A stretch of DNA of 64,000 bases from Syncephalis plumigaleata (taxonomy: Eukaryota > Zoopagomycota > Zoopagomycetes > Zoopagales > Piptocephalidaceae): contig JAIXMF010000025.1 in assembly GCA_025201365.1 (NCBI GenBank), positions 51,876 through 115,875 of the forward strand. Reading direction: 5' to 3'. Below are positions 36,318 through 49,302 of the stretch, in pieces (position 1 is the stretch's first letter; the number at the start of each line of letters is the position of its first letter). The notes beneath the pieces were generated by a model. It saw nothing but the letters and a program-made list of their open reading frames with translations, had not been told where the DNA came from and made no database searches. Both the position numbers and the translations under genes were made by a program.

Positions 36318-36986
36318 ATGACTCGTCTCACATCGACTTTTGGCTCATCTTTGTGCGCCATTGGACTCCTCGCACTCACGGCAGTATCTAGCGTTGCCGG
36401 TCACGGACACATGAGCTCACCGACACCGCGTGGTATCGAAAAACTAACTACAAATATTGACGATCTAAACAATCCCAACTCTAAGGGTCTTTGCCGTGGT
36501 GAACCCGAAGGCAAGGTCACCAGTGTCTCGGGCTCTGTTACACTACAGTTCGATATCACCGCTAAGCATATTGGTCAATGCATTGTATATCTATTGGACA
36601 CCAATTTAGGTAACCAGCAGAAGATTGCCGAAAAGCAAGATTGCGTCACTGCAGAAAAGGGTGGCCCTTGGACCGTCAAACTTCCAGCTGGTGTAAGTGG
36701 TCGCAAGGTCCTACGCTGGTATTGGAAAGCCACTCACTTGGCGCCTAACTTTGAGTACTTTGAAAATTGTGCCGATATTGACATTGGCGGCGGTGGTGGC
36801 GGTGGCAGCTCAGATAACAAAGAGGACTCTGCTCCACCATCCGAGGGTGGCAACAAGAGGAAGAAGCCTTCCGATGAAGGTGAAGGCACCACTGCTCCAG
36901 CATCCGAGGGTGGCAACGAGGAAAAGAAGTCCTCTCGTGGCAATAAAAAGCGCAAGAGCAAGCGCAAGCCAAAAAAGCAGGACTAG
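36318..36986 (+). CDS. Secreted LPMO-like (AA11-type) copper oxidase candidate with basic tail
   Basis: A single exon of 222 residues. A signal peptide (FGSSLCAIGLLALTAVSSVAG) is followed at residue 29 by HGHMSSPTPRG, so the mature protein would begin with His, the hallmark N-terminal ligand of the LPMO histidine brace. A second His (H84) lies in TAKHIGQCIVYLLD, as in the AA11 motif with H before the conserved Cys. Near the end of the core, FEYFENCADIDI places Tyr147/Phe148 beside a conserved Cys151 at the axial position. After the core come a Gly linker and two copies of an SEGGN repeat, ending in a strongly basic tail (KKRKSKRKPKKQD). Upstream in-frame ATGs at 36051 would bury the signal peptide. 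Oxidative attack on chitin is the inferred role. Confidence 0.72.
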   Translation: MTRLTSTFGSSLCAIGLLALTAVSSVAGHGHMSSPTPRGIEKLTTNIDDLNNPNSKGLCRGEPEGKVTSVSGSVTLQFDITAKHIGQCIVYLLDTNLGNQQKIAEKQDCVTAEKGGPWTVKLPAGVSGRKVLRWYWKATHLAPNFEYFENCADIDIGGGGGGGSSDNKEDSAPPSEGGNKRKKPSDEGEGTTAPASEGGNEEKKSSRGNKKRKSKRKPKKQD

Positions 36987-37365
36987 AAAGCTACCACTAA
37001 GCATTGTAATAACACTTTATTCTGCTTTGCTGGCAAAGTAGATTCTGTTTAGTTCTATTACTGTCTTGAACCTGGCGTTCTATTACAAGTATTCTAACGT
37101 CTCTTATTCCATTCGTTACCTTACTATTGCATTCTTGCCACACCATCATTAATCTTCTTCTTCCTCTTCTGCAATACCACTTACTAGCATCACGAAATCT
37201 TATCTCTGTCGAATAAATGAGTACAAATTTGAAAGCCAAACATTGAACCAATCTTGCATATATCACATGCTATAACATATTAAACTAGTGCCATTCTACT
37301 CGCATATCATCATGCTACTATTTATTTAATGCAGTCATTTTGTTTGTTTTACCATCATTGTCGAA

Positions 37366-39691
37366 CTAGATTGCCCGATGTGTGCCACGTTCCTTGCCAC
37401 TCTCCATCTTTGCCGTACGCGCACCAAACTGTATCGCACGCTTCCATCGTGTACTCGTGTCTTTCAAGTTTAATTCGCATGCTGCCATTGCTCGTAGTAG
37501 CATCTTCTCTCCTACACCTCGCGGTAAGCGTGGATCCGTTTTTACATGTATCGGTAGTTCGCACGCGTAACTGACTACATTCTCATCTAGGAATGGGAAG
37601 CGAACCTCGCGTGCTCTATCAGAAATAATCCTATCATCGCGCCCTATTCATTATCACTCCCATTAACAACACAGCGATAGTTGCGTATGCCATTATTCTT
37701 ACCGAGATTACGCGACGATATTCTATCTATATCTAATTGCACCTATATTATCCGTATAGAGATCGTTAGCTTTACCATAAGCCACGGTAGGTGCGTCTAT
37801 CATGTTTACCTCATCGATAAGACTGGACCAGCCACCTCGTCGCCATGCCTCTCGATGTCGAGTATACCCGGCAAATAACTCGTCGGCTCCCAGTCCACTT
37901 AGTAACACCGGGCATTGACTGTCATATGACTCGGGACCATCCAGATTAGCAGTGGTCCGACTGCCTTTACCGCCCGCAGCAAACCACAATGCCATGGCAA
38001 TACTCTACCAATATCATAAATACAAATATGAATACAAATACTAATAGTAATCTACTCACCATATCCATGAGTGTGGTGGCTGGTGCCATCAGTTGCATAA
38101 TATGCGATTTAGCCGCACAAGCATCGGCATATGGCACATTAACCTCGACAAATTGCCATGGTCGATTTGGTGCTAAACGTCTAGAAGCAGGGCAGTATTG
38201 ATTAGTGTAAGTCCATCTAGTTTAGCATTCATTGCACGCATACTGTAATTCTGCAAGACCGCATCGACCGGTTTTCCTATCAGGTACTTCGTAGGCAGTT
38301 GCAGTGTTGTTTATATTCAGCGTACGTGGGTTCTCGAACGCCACATTAATCAGATCCACCGGTTCACCCGCCGGTAAATGTCGATCTGCCAGTGCAGCCA
38401 GACACATACAATCAAGACCACCAGAGAATAGAATGCCTAATCTGGATTGTTTCTTACTATGAAGATAGTAAATAGTTAACAGGTGAGTATTCCGTTGTAG
38501 CATCCCAATCTTACCTATGGCCAGGAATGTCAATTACTCGACATTGCACGGCATTTGATAGTAATTGCAGTAATTTCTGTTGTGGTGCTTTTAATAATGA
38601 TACATAGTTCGGATCATCCCAAGGCAGTAATTCTTCATGTATTGGCAATAAATCCTCATCTGCAGCAGGTATTGCTTTGTTAAGACGACCGAATGGCAAC
38701 GGCTAATACAGCAATAATGATTAGTCTATCTTATAGTAACAAGTGATACTGTATTGCTTACAAGATAATCATCGGTGCTTGTTTCCACTAGTTCCGGTGA
38801 TATCCATCGTGTCATCTTCATGCTATGCGGTATCGTATCATTGCCATCTAGTAAGCGAGGCAAGTCAAGAGAAAAGATCCCCATCGCGGGCACTTCAGTT
38901 GCATATTCCATTGGTAATGGCATAGCATCGTTATTTGTTGTATTATCCCGCATCTCCTCTTCATTATTAGTTGGTTCAAGTCCCACAGACGCTATAACAA
39001 GTCTATCAATATCATCTTGTCGATAATAACGCCATAATAACGACCTCCTGCCGAGACAATCGCGTCCAAACCATAGACGACGCTGTTTAGCCTACAGAGG
39101 TACAGCACGGGTAGCTTAGTTGCAGCAAATGTGCCGTACGTTCACTTACCTGGTAATAAATAAAGCCAAATGGACCTCGAATACGATGCAACACGTCTAA
39201 TGGAGATGCAGCCGCGTCTAATGCCTCCAACAAACACAAGCCATCATTTCTATGTCCAATCTAGGCAGGTCACTTGTTGATATTTGCGCATCTACAATAA
39301 ACTAGGCGGCTAACGGCTTACCTCTAGTCCAGCGAACACTTCTCCATTCCAGCATAATATATTGCCATGTTGATCTTTCAGTGGTTGTTGCGTAGGCTGC
39401 GGTCCTCTTAAATGAAGCGTTGCTCCTTCAAAGTACATATCAATCATTCTATCCGTCGATGCAGCATCCTCGTTTACACCGCTATCCAATCTACACTGAC
39501 AATATCCAGTAGCATCTGGACCTAGTATTACTATGATTAAACAACTGTATTCTATACAATAGCGTATTCCAATTACCACGTCTTCGATTAGCTTCAACAA
39601 GTGGCTGCCATTCCTTTAACACTACACTACACGGCTGTTTCTCAATAGACGATATCGTGCCAACTTGTAAGGCAAATACAATACCGCACAT
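37366..39691 (-). CDS. Asparagine synthetase domain-containing protein 1 (ASNSD1-like)
   Basis: A multi-exon gene starting MCGIVFAL at 39691, placing Cys2 as the class-II glutaminase nucleophile position, then NRRGPDATG and LHLRGPQPTQQPLKDQHGN. The middle part contains RIRGPFGFIYYQ and WFGRDCLGRRSLLWRYY. The C-terminal synthetase half has the PP-loop-like LGILFSGGLDCMCLAALADR, PVDLINVAFENP, CPVLLSGLGADELFAGYTRH, RISSRNLGRDDRII and RFPFLDENVVSYACELPIHV, ending KRAIQFGARTAKMESG. The order and the LGRDDR and FLDENVVS blocks match ASNSD1 rather than true asparagine synthetase. The substrate of this family is not established. All exons read through cleanly with short introns. It shares a 231-bp divergent promoter region with the Smr-domain gene. 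Confidence 0.88.
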
Positions 39692-39922
39692 TATAGCTAG
39701 ACAGAGAGTACAATTATAGAGAGCAGCAGCAATTCGTTGTTGTTATTGTCGTCACTTGTTGAATGTGTTATGATCACGTTCGACTGACACTTTCCATTTC
39801 ATCAAGGTCTTTTCTTTTTCTTCTTCAACTATTGGTCGTATTATTCCACCATCCTATTACTACCACTATTGCTATTGATACTATACCATTTACTAGTAGC
39901 TAGTCACTATTGCTTAGCAGAC

Positions 39923-41802
39923 ATGCAGTCGGCCTTTACTGATAGCAATAATACTCGTCGCTCAGCCATTACCGAGCTAGCTTCAGAGTTAACGGAATTA
40001 CGTGTAAATGCTACTGAATTCATACCTACATTCTCACTGTCAGGTAGGCTTGACGTGACAACAAACAAGCAGAATGCGCCTTTGACACGACGTGTAACTA
40101 ACTAATTAAACTAATTAAAGAAGGAACACCATCATTCACTACGGTATCCTCGTCAGTAGCGCTGCAAAGTATGGAATTGACGTCGAATTCATGGACGAAC
40201 CAGCCACCAAGTGTCACTGCTGATAATCAATCGTCGTATCTTTGGGAGTCTAGTAGTTCGGCAGCAACAACATGGAAACGACCAAGTTATACGTCTTCAT
40301 TCGCTACTATTGATTCAACATCGTCATCTTCTGTGAATGTAATAGATAATGACTCGGAACAAACGTTCGATGCATTTGTTACTGATTTAACGCGTAATCT
40401 TCTCGAGTTAACAGAAATTGAAGATGACACGGAGCAGATTTATTCGTCTAAATCAACATGTACAAATACCAATACGACTAATAACGACAATGATACGATA
40501 CTCGATGCCAAAGTAGAAGAGGCGTCACAGGCATCAGAATCATCGACCAATATGCCACAGGTCTTTGAACCAGAGAGTATGTCGCCGTTTCAGCTATTGC
40601 AAGTGGTATTCTATGATCGACCAGCCGACAGTATCAATAAACTACTTGAAGAAAACAATTATGATGTAGAAGCGGTGTTCTCTGCAATTACAGGCATTGT
40701 ACCGAGTAGTAGCAACGGCAAAGACGCGGATGAATCGACAGAACGACGATTAAGTCGACGGGAAGCAAGTAAACCGCGTGGCAATCAAATATGTCGACAC
40801 TTCCTGGATGGCGGATGTTTTCGATCCGACTGTTGGTATAGCCATGATCTAGATGCATTTCTATGTAAATTCTGGATTCGTGGTCAGTGTCTTAATGCGC
40901 AGTGTCCATTCTTGCACGGTGTAGATGAAGAAGTGGCAGCGCGTTTTCTCTCACAAAGCGAAGAAATCGACGGTAGTGCAAGCGGATCCGGTGGCCATTC
41001 ACGTAATAAGACGCAGAAACCGCCTGATATGTCTGATTTTCCTCAATTGACGGCATTAAATTCAAAGGAATCAGCAGTCAGGTCTGCAAACAACAAGAAG
41101 ACTGCAAACAAATCTAAAATACCACTACCATTCGCTAAAGTTGCTCACAAAGCAAATACTAGTATATCTAGTAATGGTAGTAACAATACAGCCATCGGTG
41201 CTTTACAATATACTCAGCCTACACCATCTACTAAAACACTAAGCACGGCCAAGCAAGAGAAACACGATCAGGGTCAATCGCTTGCTCATCCAGGTCTGGC
41301 TTATCGTACGGTATCATTACCACGCTTACCTACAGGTGGTAGCGTGGCAGCACTTTATTATAAATATCGTAGGGAAGCTACGGTTCAATTCCGCGCACGG
41401 TCTGCGTATTTGCAACGCGCTCATGAAGCGTATCGTCAAGGCAAATACGCGGTGGCTAAGCGATTTTCACTGCTAGGTCAAGGCCATAATGCGGAAATGA
41501 CAAAGTATCATCGTATGGCTGCCGAACAAATATTTTCGGCGCGTAATCAACCAGGACGAGAAGCAATTATTGATCTTCATGGACTACACACAGACGAGGC
41601 TATCTACTTCTTAGACGCTCGACTATGGGATCTTGAAGCTGAACACACACATCGATGTTTCGTCTTTACGGGATCGGGCAACCATTCCAAGGGTCAGGCT
41701 AAATTATTACCGGCAGTTCTTGACTATCTCATGAATGAAGGATTTACCGTGGCTGATTGTTCGCCTGACCGACGCGGTGGTATGCTTATTGTTGAATGGT
41801 AA
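39923..41802 (+). CDS. PAM2-CUE-CCCH-DUF1771-Smr protein (ribosome/mRNA quality-control endonuclease type)
   Basis: Two exons (39923-40043 and 40121-41802) join in phase across a 77-nt intron to give 600 residues. Domain order is as follows. A PAM2-like motif (ELRVNATEFIPTF, residues 25-37) could bind the MLLE domain of poly(A)-binding protein. A CUE-like ubiquitin-binding helix bundle lies near 193-235 (FQLLQVVFYDRPADSINKLL). Two CCCH zinc fingers lie near 262-310 (ICRHFLDGGCFRSDCWYSHD and CKFWIRGQCLNAQCPFLH). DUF1771 lies near 450-515 and an Smr domain near 520-600 (IDLHGLHTDEAIYFL, FTGSGNHSKG, DRRGGMLIVEW). The DLHG and GxGxHS motifs of active Smr nucleases are present. It resembles yeast Cue2 and plant CID5-7. 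Cleavage of mRNA at collided ribosomes is inferred. Confidence 0.87.
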
Positions 41803-42433
41803 CCTAGAGAAAATAAAATAAAATAGTTTGGTGAATTAAAAATGATAGCTGCCAATAAATGAAGCGGTAGTAATACTTGTTGTAATGCGTAAGCAGTATT
41901 ATTACTACTATTGAAATAATCGATGAATGGTTCAAGTTTTGAATGCATATGTAAAAGTAACGCACCTCGTAGATCATCATAATAATCCATTGATGCACTG
42001 CTATGGCTAGTACACGCAAGCGTAGATGTGTAGTGAGATTAGTTATTAGCATATGCGACATGGATCATCATGAAGAGTGCCTGATGTAGGCAACAACAAG
42101 TCAGTCAGGTTTATTTCGTATTAAATACTTTATGATATTGACAACGACTAGTAGAGCATAGCTTGTACGTGGTCAGTAACATTACAGCTTGTTGCCTAGT
42201 TGTTATTGCGCTATCGAGACAAATTGAACATCATGAGTTGGTTCTCTATCTATCTCTCATCTATTACATAGCCGTGCACTCGTCGTGCTATTCAACTGCA
42301 CGATACATTATAATAAACAAGCTTGTACACATTAATGACTTGCCGGTGAACATTGCAATCTATAAGGTTTATAATAAACACGAATGAGTATGAAGGGAAG
42401 GAGATGACTGGCGTGGATCTGCTGCCACAGCTG

Positions 42434-44574
42434 CTATTTATCCATGTTGTCGATCATATGTCGTAGTCGTTCGTCTACACCTTGCACGCCACTGGGACGA
42501 GCATCAATTGCTATTCGACGCTGATCCAATTCCAAATAGTTAGTCGTCATATTGCGAAGCATGTCTCTGTAGCGGTGATCGTCAATGCTATAACTGGAGC
42601 ATAGTTGATGAAGCACCGTGGACATCACCGCGAGCTGTTGTCGCTTACAGCGTAGCTGCGTGGACCAGTTGCCATCGGTGAGCATGTCCAATTCGTATGC
42701 ATGTTTCCGTGGCCGTATTGCCGTTGCAGCTGCATTGGTGGCTGCCTGTTGCATCGATGACGGGAATATCGCTGGATTGTTGAGTATGGTTAGTGCGTCA
42801 TTGTGACGATTGTTCTGCAGAAACAGCACTGCAATGTAAATATCCGATAGAAATCTATAAACAGAGCGTCAATACACGCTGCTAGACGATTGTGTGATGA
42901 CACGCGAGTAGACGTCTTACTTGATACGCTGTGCCGCTATCTTGGCTTCCTCCTCCTCCTGGTCGTCTCCCGTAAGCCATGCTGTGTCAATGTCAATGAA
43001 TTGACGTAATAGTAGCTTGGCCGTGGCATATTCCTGTCGCTGTAACTCGCACCAGGTCCATGCCACTAGGCCATAGGCATACGGTAGACGATACGTGGTG
43101 GGTAGTCCACCGAGTCCGTTCACCAGCTCATTAATGTCTTTCGATTGCACGTCCACCGTGGACTCATCGAGTAGCATCACCAAATACTGGCGGAAACATG
43201 CCGCTGCATACTCCAATGAATAGGCTGTGTCGCGACTAATTCTGTTGCCAATCATTAGCAAGCAGCAGTCGATTGTCTGCTCTACTTACGATATATTTAG
43301 TAGCTGTTCTAATGCATCAATCATTCTACGATGCATATCGGATATTCGTGAGTGTGATCTCAATTGGTACTGATGTCTATCCTATAGCTTTTACATGAGC
43401 TATCCATGCATTCATTATTATTCTTCTACTGCTACTACTTACTAATTCATCAACGTATAAATAAATAATAGCCTCGCCTAGTAGTAACCAGTAGATGGAC
43501 GACGTGTATTGCTGTTTATCCAGTTGTCTAACTAAAAACTCCTCTACTTGATTAATGGTGGCGATCAGCTGGCCCGTGACCAGTTGAACTAGACATCGAT
43601 TGATAAACAATGCCTCGCGTATTGAACAGCAGCCATGTTGCATACGATAGACTAGCATGCCGTTAGTTTATAGTAAATTAGTAAATAAACATGCACGCAT
43701 GCGTCAATAGTTGCTACTTACATTGACCACGCGTCTGCTGCTTCTCTTCTCTATCCAAGAGTGCTGTTGCTTCATTAAAGGCGTACGCCGCAAGTCCCCA
43801 TTTACCCTGTTGCAAGTAGATGCATCCGCGTGCATTCTGATCAATCGCGCGAGTGTCTGTCGTGTCCACGGTCCAGTTCACCAGGTCATACGGCGTATCC
43901 GTCTGATAGCACGCGAGGGCCAACTGCGAACGTAAATGCCAATGAGCCACGTAAAGCGGACGACGCGTATCTTCGTGCGACCCCTCGGGAATATTCAACT
44001 GCAGTAGATTGCCTACGGCATCCCATTTCCTACCGGATGCCAGCTGGACGCGCGCCTCGTATAAGCGATAAACAATGTCAAAGTAGCCTGGCTTGTCTGG
44101 CGTTGCGTGCTTATCCACTGAGTCGGGCGCTAGTTTCCCGAAATACTCGATAGCGCGTCGTATGTTGCGTTCGCCGAGGAACAAATCAAGCGCCAGCAGT
44201 ACGAGCGACACCTCCAAGCGTGATTCAGCCTTACGCTCGTTAAAGCATACCGCTTGCAGTATGGTCAGCGCTTTCTGAGGCCGATTAGCGTAGAAACAAT
44301 AGAGCGCGCGATTGAACTGAGCGATAAACGTGGAATCAGTGCTGCGCTTCCCGTCAGGAATTGCTTCGTGCAAGTCAAGCCACTGTTCAAAGGAGGCGGC
44401 GTATTTCTGTTGGGTTGCATACCATTGCGCAACTACGAGATTACGCTTGACCAGTTCGTTCCCACCGTCAAGCAGCTTGTCTAGTTCGGTAAGTGCCACG
44501 ATTGCCTGCTCGTATTCACGCTCGCGAAAGGCAACTGTAGCTTCTAGGGCCAGCTCACGCGATACGGACGACAT
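42434..44574 (-). CDS. CCR4-NOT complex subunit 10 (CNOT10-like), copy 1, intact
   Basis: A TPR-like helical-repeat subunit of the cytoplasmic CCR4-NOT deadenylase. Five exons (44574-43722, 43651-43443, 43381-43290, 43241-42921, 42854-42434) give 631 residues with every junction in phase. The N-terminus SRELALEATVAFREREYEQA begins the helical repeats. FIAQFNRALYCFYANRPQKA and ALDLFLGERNIRRAIEYFGK correspond to the CNOT10 NQAVILYH and LLVDLY helices. RGCIYLQQGKWGLAAYAFNE, WLLLGEAIIYLYVDEL, YSLEYAAACFRQYLVMLL and LFLQNNRHNDALTILNN continue the array. The gene lies 374 bp downstream of H4, same strand. In animals CNOT10 pairs with CNOT11 at the CNOT1 N-terminus. No frame break is seen, in contrast to copy 2. 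Confidence 0.8.
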
Positions 44575-44949
44575 TATTAGGGAAGGCGAGAGGGTGGTAA
44601 ACACACAACGTATAATAAATCAATTAGACGAATGACATGACATGACGTTAGATGAGATGATAGAGAATATGATACAAAACTAGAACATTGATGCTGTCAA
44701 TGATGATAATGATAATGATAATAATGATACGTTTATATGAAACCGTTTCCGCAAACGGATATAGTTTAATTGCTGTACTATACAGAAGAGCGAGCTAAGC
44801 AAAAAATAATGCCAAAGTGAAAAAGTATTCGTCGTCGTCGTCATCATCAGTGGTGAGACGTGGAACAAATACCAATAACAACACGAGAGAATGAGAGTGC
44901 GCGTGCGTGCGTGCGTGCGTAGGCGCTGGCGAGAGTGCAAACGAATGGT

Positions 44950-45366
<417 letters not shown>

Positions 45367-45493
45367 TTATGATAAGCAAGAATAAAGTGTAGCGAAAGTA
45401 GAAAAAAAAGCAAACGAGCTAAAGTTCAGTTAATGAAGGGGGTAAACGTGAGTGGTGGCGTAGACGCGCCACATCGTCCTGTTATACCATATT

Positions 45494-45507
45494 ACATCAC
45501 GTGATGT
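45494..45507. promoter_or_regulatory. Palindromic E-box (ACATCACGTGATGT) between H4 and H3
   Basis: A perfect 14-bp palindrome centred on CACGTG lies in the divergent H4/H3 promoter. The same word, ACATCACGTGATG, lies upstream of the second H4 gene at 55295-55307. bHLH or bHLH-Zip factors bind this core in fungi. Sharing between two otherwise dissimilar promoters suggests a histone-gene control element. Confidence 0.5.
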
Positions 45508-45529
45508 GTACGTAGCTGTGTGATGATGA

Positions 45530-46147
<618 letters not shown>

Positions 46148-46606
46148 ATGTCACCACTACCATCATTCATGTCTATTCTGACGCAGATTAGAACGTGTGT
46201 GCGGACACGTTAGTCGTCTTTGAGATGCGCTTTTGCAGGCCGCCTCGCCTAACATATCATATACACACAATCATCATTGTCCTGCTGTGCCCCATAGGCT
46301 TCTCTTTCTCACCGGCCTACCTGCTCAATGTCCCTTCCTCTCTGGCGTGCCCCACGCGCCCTTTGTTTATGGTCTCTTTGGTGATGTTCGTTTTTGCTTG
46401 TTTCTCTGGGCATTGTCAGCGCCGCTTTCTTATCTCCTCCTACTCTATTTCTGCTGGTGCATGCGTGCATGTGTAATAATAATACAATCTCTATCGTTTC
46501 CGCATTCATATTGTGCAATTCTAAATGTTTGTTTATCATGATGTACTCTTGTATTTGTTTTGTTTGTTTGTTTACGCGAATAATACGCGTGTATCTTGTT
46601 TTTATT

Positions 46607-47982
46607 TTATTTTAGTGTATTAATCAACCCTGTGCCTTCAACGCCATTATATGCAAAGAAATTAGCCACCGGTAGATCCTTGCCTGATACCACTTTGAGT
46701 ATCTCCTGTGCGAGTATTCCTCCTAATATCGCGCATACTGGTGCAAATTCTACTTGGCTTGCATCCGCCAATTGTCTAAATACTCGATGGTTCATGTTAG
46801 CAACATTTTACTAGTTCTTTTTTTCTCTCTTTTTTTTACCTGATCAATTCATCAGGAACTACAGTTTCTGCTACCCCCATCGCGTCAGTTACGCGTTTCC
46901 TTATTATTTTTAACTGGTTCAGATCATTCGCGTCCTCTGCTTTCGGTAAACGCTGATGTTCAGTCTCAAACTCCCACAATGCTAACACAAGGATTATAAT
47001 AGTTAATTTTGATGTAGCTTCTAAGCTTTACATATTCAACCTACTTCGTAATGTAAAATAAAGCGGTGATACTTTGCGTCTCAGCTGCTTTGCCGTTAAT
47101 CCCGTCCATATTGCTGCTAGTGCTGACGCCAATGACACATACACTTCTGTGTGCTCAGTTCTAATTGTACTCTTCTCTGCACCCGCTTTACCTGCCACTT
47201 GTTGCTCCCTTGATTACAGCAATATGTCGATTAATGATAGATCCCGTCTAGTAAACGCACTTACTCTATGTATCTATGTGTAGCCAAATCACTAAAGATA
47301 TACCCAAATGTTCCATAGGTTTGTGCCGAGAAGAATCCAATACTATTTGTTCGACATACTTCATCTAATGTCACCTGTCGTGTGATGTACCAGTTAGTTA
47401 GTAGAGAGTGCTACATCGTCATACGAATAACTACTTGGTATAGCGTACCAGCTGAGGCAATGCTACGCCTGACCAGCATATAACCTTGCTTTTATCGAAT
47501 TGCTTCACGTCCAGTTCACGGATGTTCATGCAATACACCTCAATGTTTACGCGTGGATTCAATTCGCGTAGCGCTTTAGCTGCGACTTCAACACGCTATT
47601 TTACAAGTACGCCTTAGTATATTACTAGATGACTAACTAACTAACTAGCTAACTAGCTAATCAACTACTAACCGGTTGACCAACGTGTGCTTCCGTAAAG
47701 TAGAACTGCGCTTCTAGATCTTGCTCTCGTATTAACACATCGTCCACGAGGATTAGACGACCAACACCCGCTAATACGAGGTTTTTACAAGCCTCGTTGC
47801 ATAGTGCAGTATAGCCTGCAAACACGACCGTTGCTTGACGAATTCTACATTGACCGTAACGGCAATTAAGCATAGTGCTTCCTTTTCAGCCTATTGTTAC
47901 TCTACCTCTCCTGCGACTCTAGTCCCCATAAACGAATCTGACGATCATAGAGGGCGGCTTCATCTTGCGTAATAGTGGCCAT
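46607..47982 (-). CDS. AOS1: SUMO-activating enzyme subunit 1 (AOS1/SAE1)
   Basis: The E1-like subunit that partners UBA2 to activate SUMO in the nucleus. The start at 47982 gives MATITQDEAALYDRQIRLWG, the family signature. A short intron leads to RQATVVFAGYTALCNEACKN and LVLAGVGRLILVDDVLIREQ with DLEAQFYF, the Rossmann-type adenylation core. Further exons give VEVAAKALRELNPRVNIEVY, SVGFF-like SIGFFSAQTYGTFGYIF, then EFAPVCAILGGILAQEILKV and VSGKDLPVANFFAYNGVEG at the end. The glycine-rich loop is altered from the usual G-x-G-G (here AGYTAL), as Aos1 lacks the full ATP loop of UBA2 in some lineages. It ends about 460 bp from H3, convergent with it. Confidence 0.87.
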
Positions 47983-48407
47983 GATTGAATAAATGTAGTA
48001 GTAGTAGTAGTAGTAGTGACAACAGCAATCAATCATAATAATGGTAATAAATGAATAAGTAAACAATGGCTATGTCAGATTTAGATACGCATTAAATTAA
48101 ATTGTAAGCAGCATTTGATATGTACATAAAGAGTAGTTAAAGTGTATATACCTTACTTTATCGTAATCGTATATCTCGTCGAATAATGCATTAAATTGTA
48201 CTTTCATTGTACGGTACGGTATTTAAACGTATTCTTAGTGTAAATACGTAATAAAATACATTATAATTACAAATAATCCAAATTATATTTGGAATCGTTA
48301 GTCAATATTCTATAATGTTATGTGCATATATTTGCGTTCATTTATATTTTATCAAATACACATAATGATATAGATATATATTAACAATTTCGCGTATATT
48401 CATTTAT

Positions 48408-48891
48408 TTATTTACTAGCAAGTGTCTCTTTAAGCCACGTCAAAAGAATACGCTCTGCATACACGGTGATATCCGTGTCGGTGGGTAACTCCCAGCTTAC
48501 GTAGAAGGGTGTACGGAAGCGTTGAACTAGATTGACGTTTTCCTTTTTATTAGCCACACCGTTGACACTTGACACGTAACCGCTACTACACCTACCTAGT
48601 CGACGTCCAAGTTGACAGGCAAAATCCTCGCTCGTATCGCCCAGTACTGTAGTGGCAAATGCCGCGCCCTTTCAATGCTACAGGTAAGTGATTTGTCTTG
48701 TTAGATTATGCACAACTTGCAATTACCTGTGCCGTGTTGGATGAGGGTATGGCCAGCGACATGTTCGTCAATACAGGCGTGCTGCTTACCCAAAGCATAG
48801 CACTGTCGGGTAGTTTTAGCAGCTGGAAATACACGGGCGTGTCCATAAACCGCGTCGTGTGTTGACAGGAAACTATGGCCGAGGTAGTCAT
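48408..48891 (-). CDS. Proteasome assembly chaperone 4 (PSMG4-like)
   Basis: Two exons, 48891-48727 and 48668-48408, give 141 residues. FQLLKLPDSAMLWVSSTPVL with TNMSLAIPSS matches the PSMG4 LTDSLFLWVG-P--L--LAVAM block. ATTVLGDTSEDFACQLGRRL matches its LLGDTSD----LA-RLA block, and FRTPFYVSWELPTDTD and VYAERILLTWLKETL close the fold. In the family this protein pairs with PSMG3 to guide alpha-ring assembly of the 20S proteasome in the cytosol. The acceptor chosen for exon 2 (AAAG before GGCGCG) is the only nearby one keeping the frame. It is divergent from POLA1 with about 410 bp between starts. Confidence 0.82.
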
Positions 48892-49302
48892 GTGGCAGTA
48901 CTATACGATAATGATAAACAGCAACAACAAGCTAGATGATGAAAGAGGAAGGAGAATGCTCGTTGATCAGTATGTGAGACACTTATTAATAGTACGTGAA
49001 TTGGAAGCTAATAATAATAATAAAGATTTGTCGTCATTCCTATATAATTTGCATTTTCACAACTACTGTACTATGCCGGTATACATGCGTAAACGCGTTG
49101 AATCCTCATACAGTTCATGTATGCGATACAGATAGCGTAATAGCTCTGTAGTATGAACGCGAGATATATTAATTTGTAGGCGCGCTTTTTTTTCTTATTT
49201 CCTCCATTCTCCCTTTCATTATTTCCTTTGATTTTTTCCGCGTGTATTAGCCTCCTATTACTATTTCTTTCCATTAACCGTTGCCGGTAGCTAACGACAG
49301 TC

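Noticed and set aside
38969-38985. GGTTCAAGTCCCAC resembles a tRNA B box
   Set aside because: It lies in a coding exon of the ASNSD1-like gene, and no A box or cloverleaf can be drawn around it.
41724-41990. Minus-strand frame beginning MDYYDDLRGALLLHMHSK
   Set aside because: It overlaps the end of the Smr-domain gene, is cut by the arm boundary in copy 2 and lacks family resemblance.
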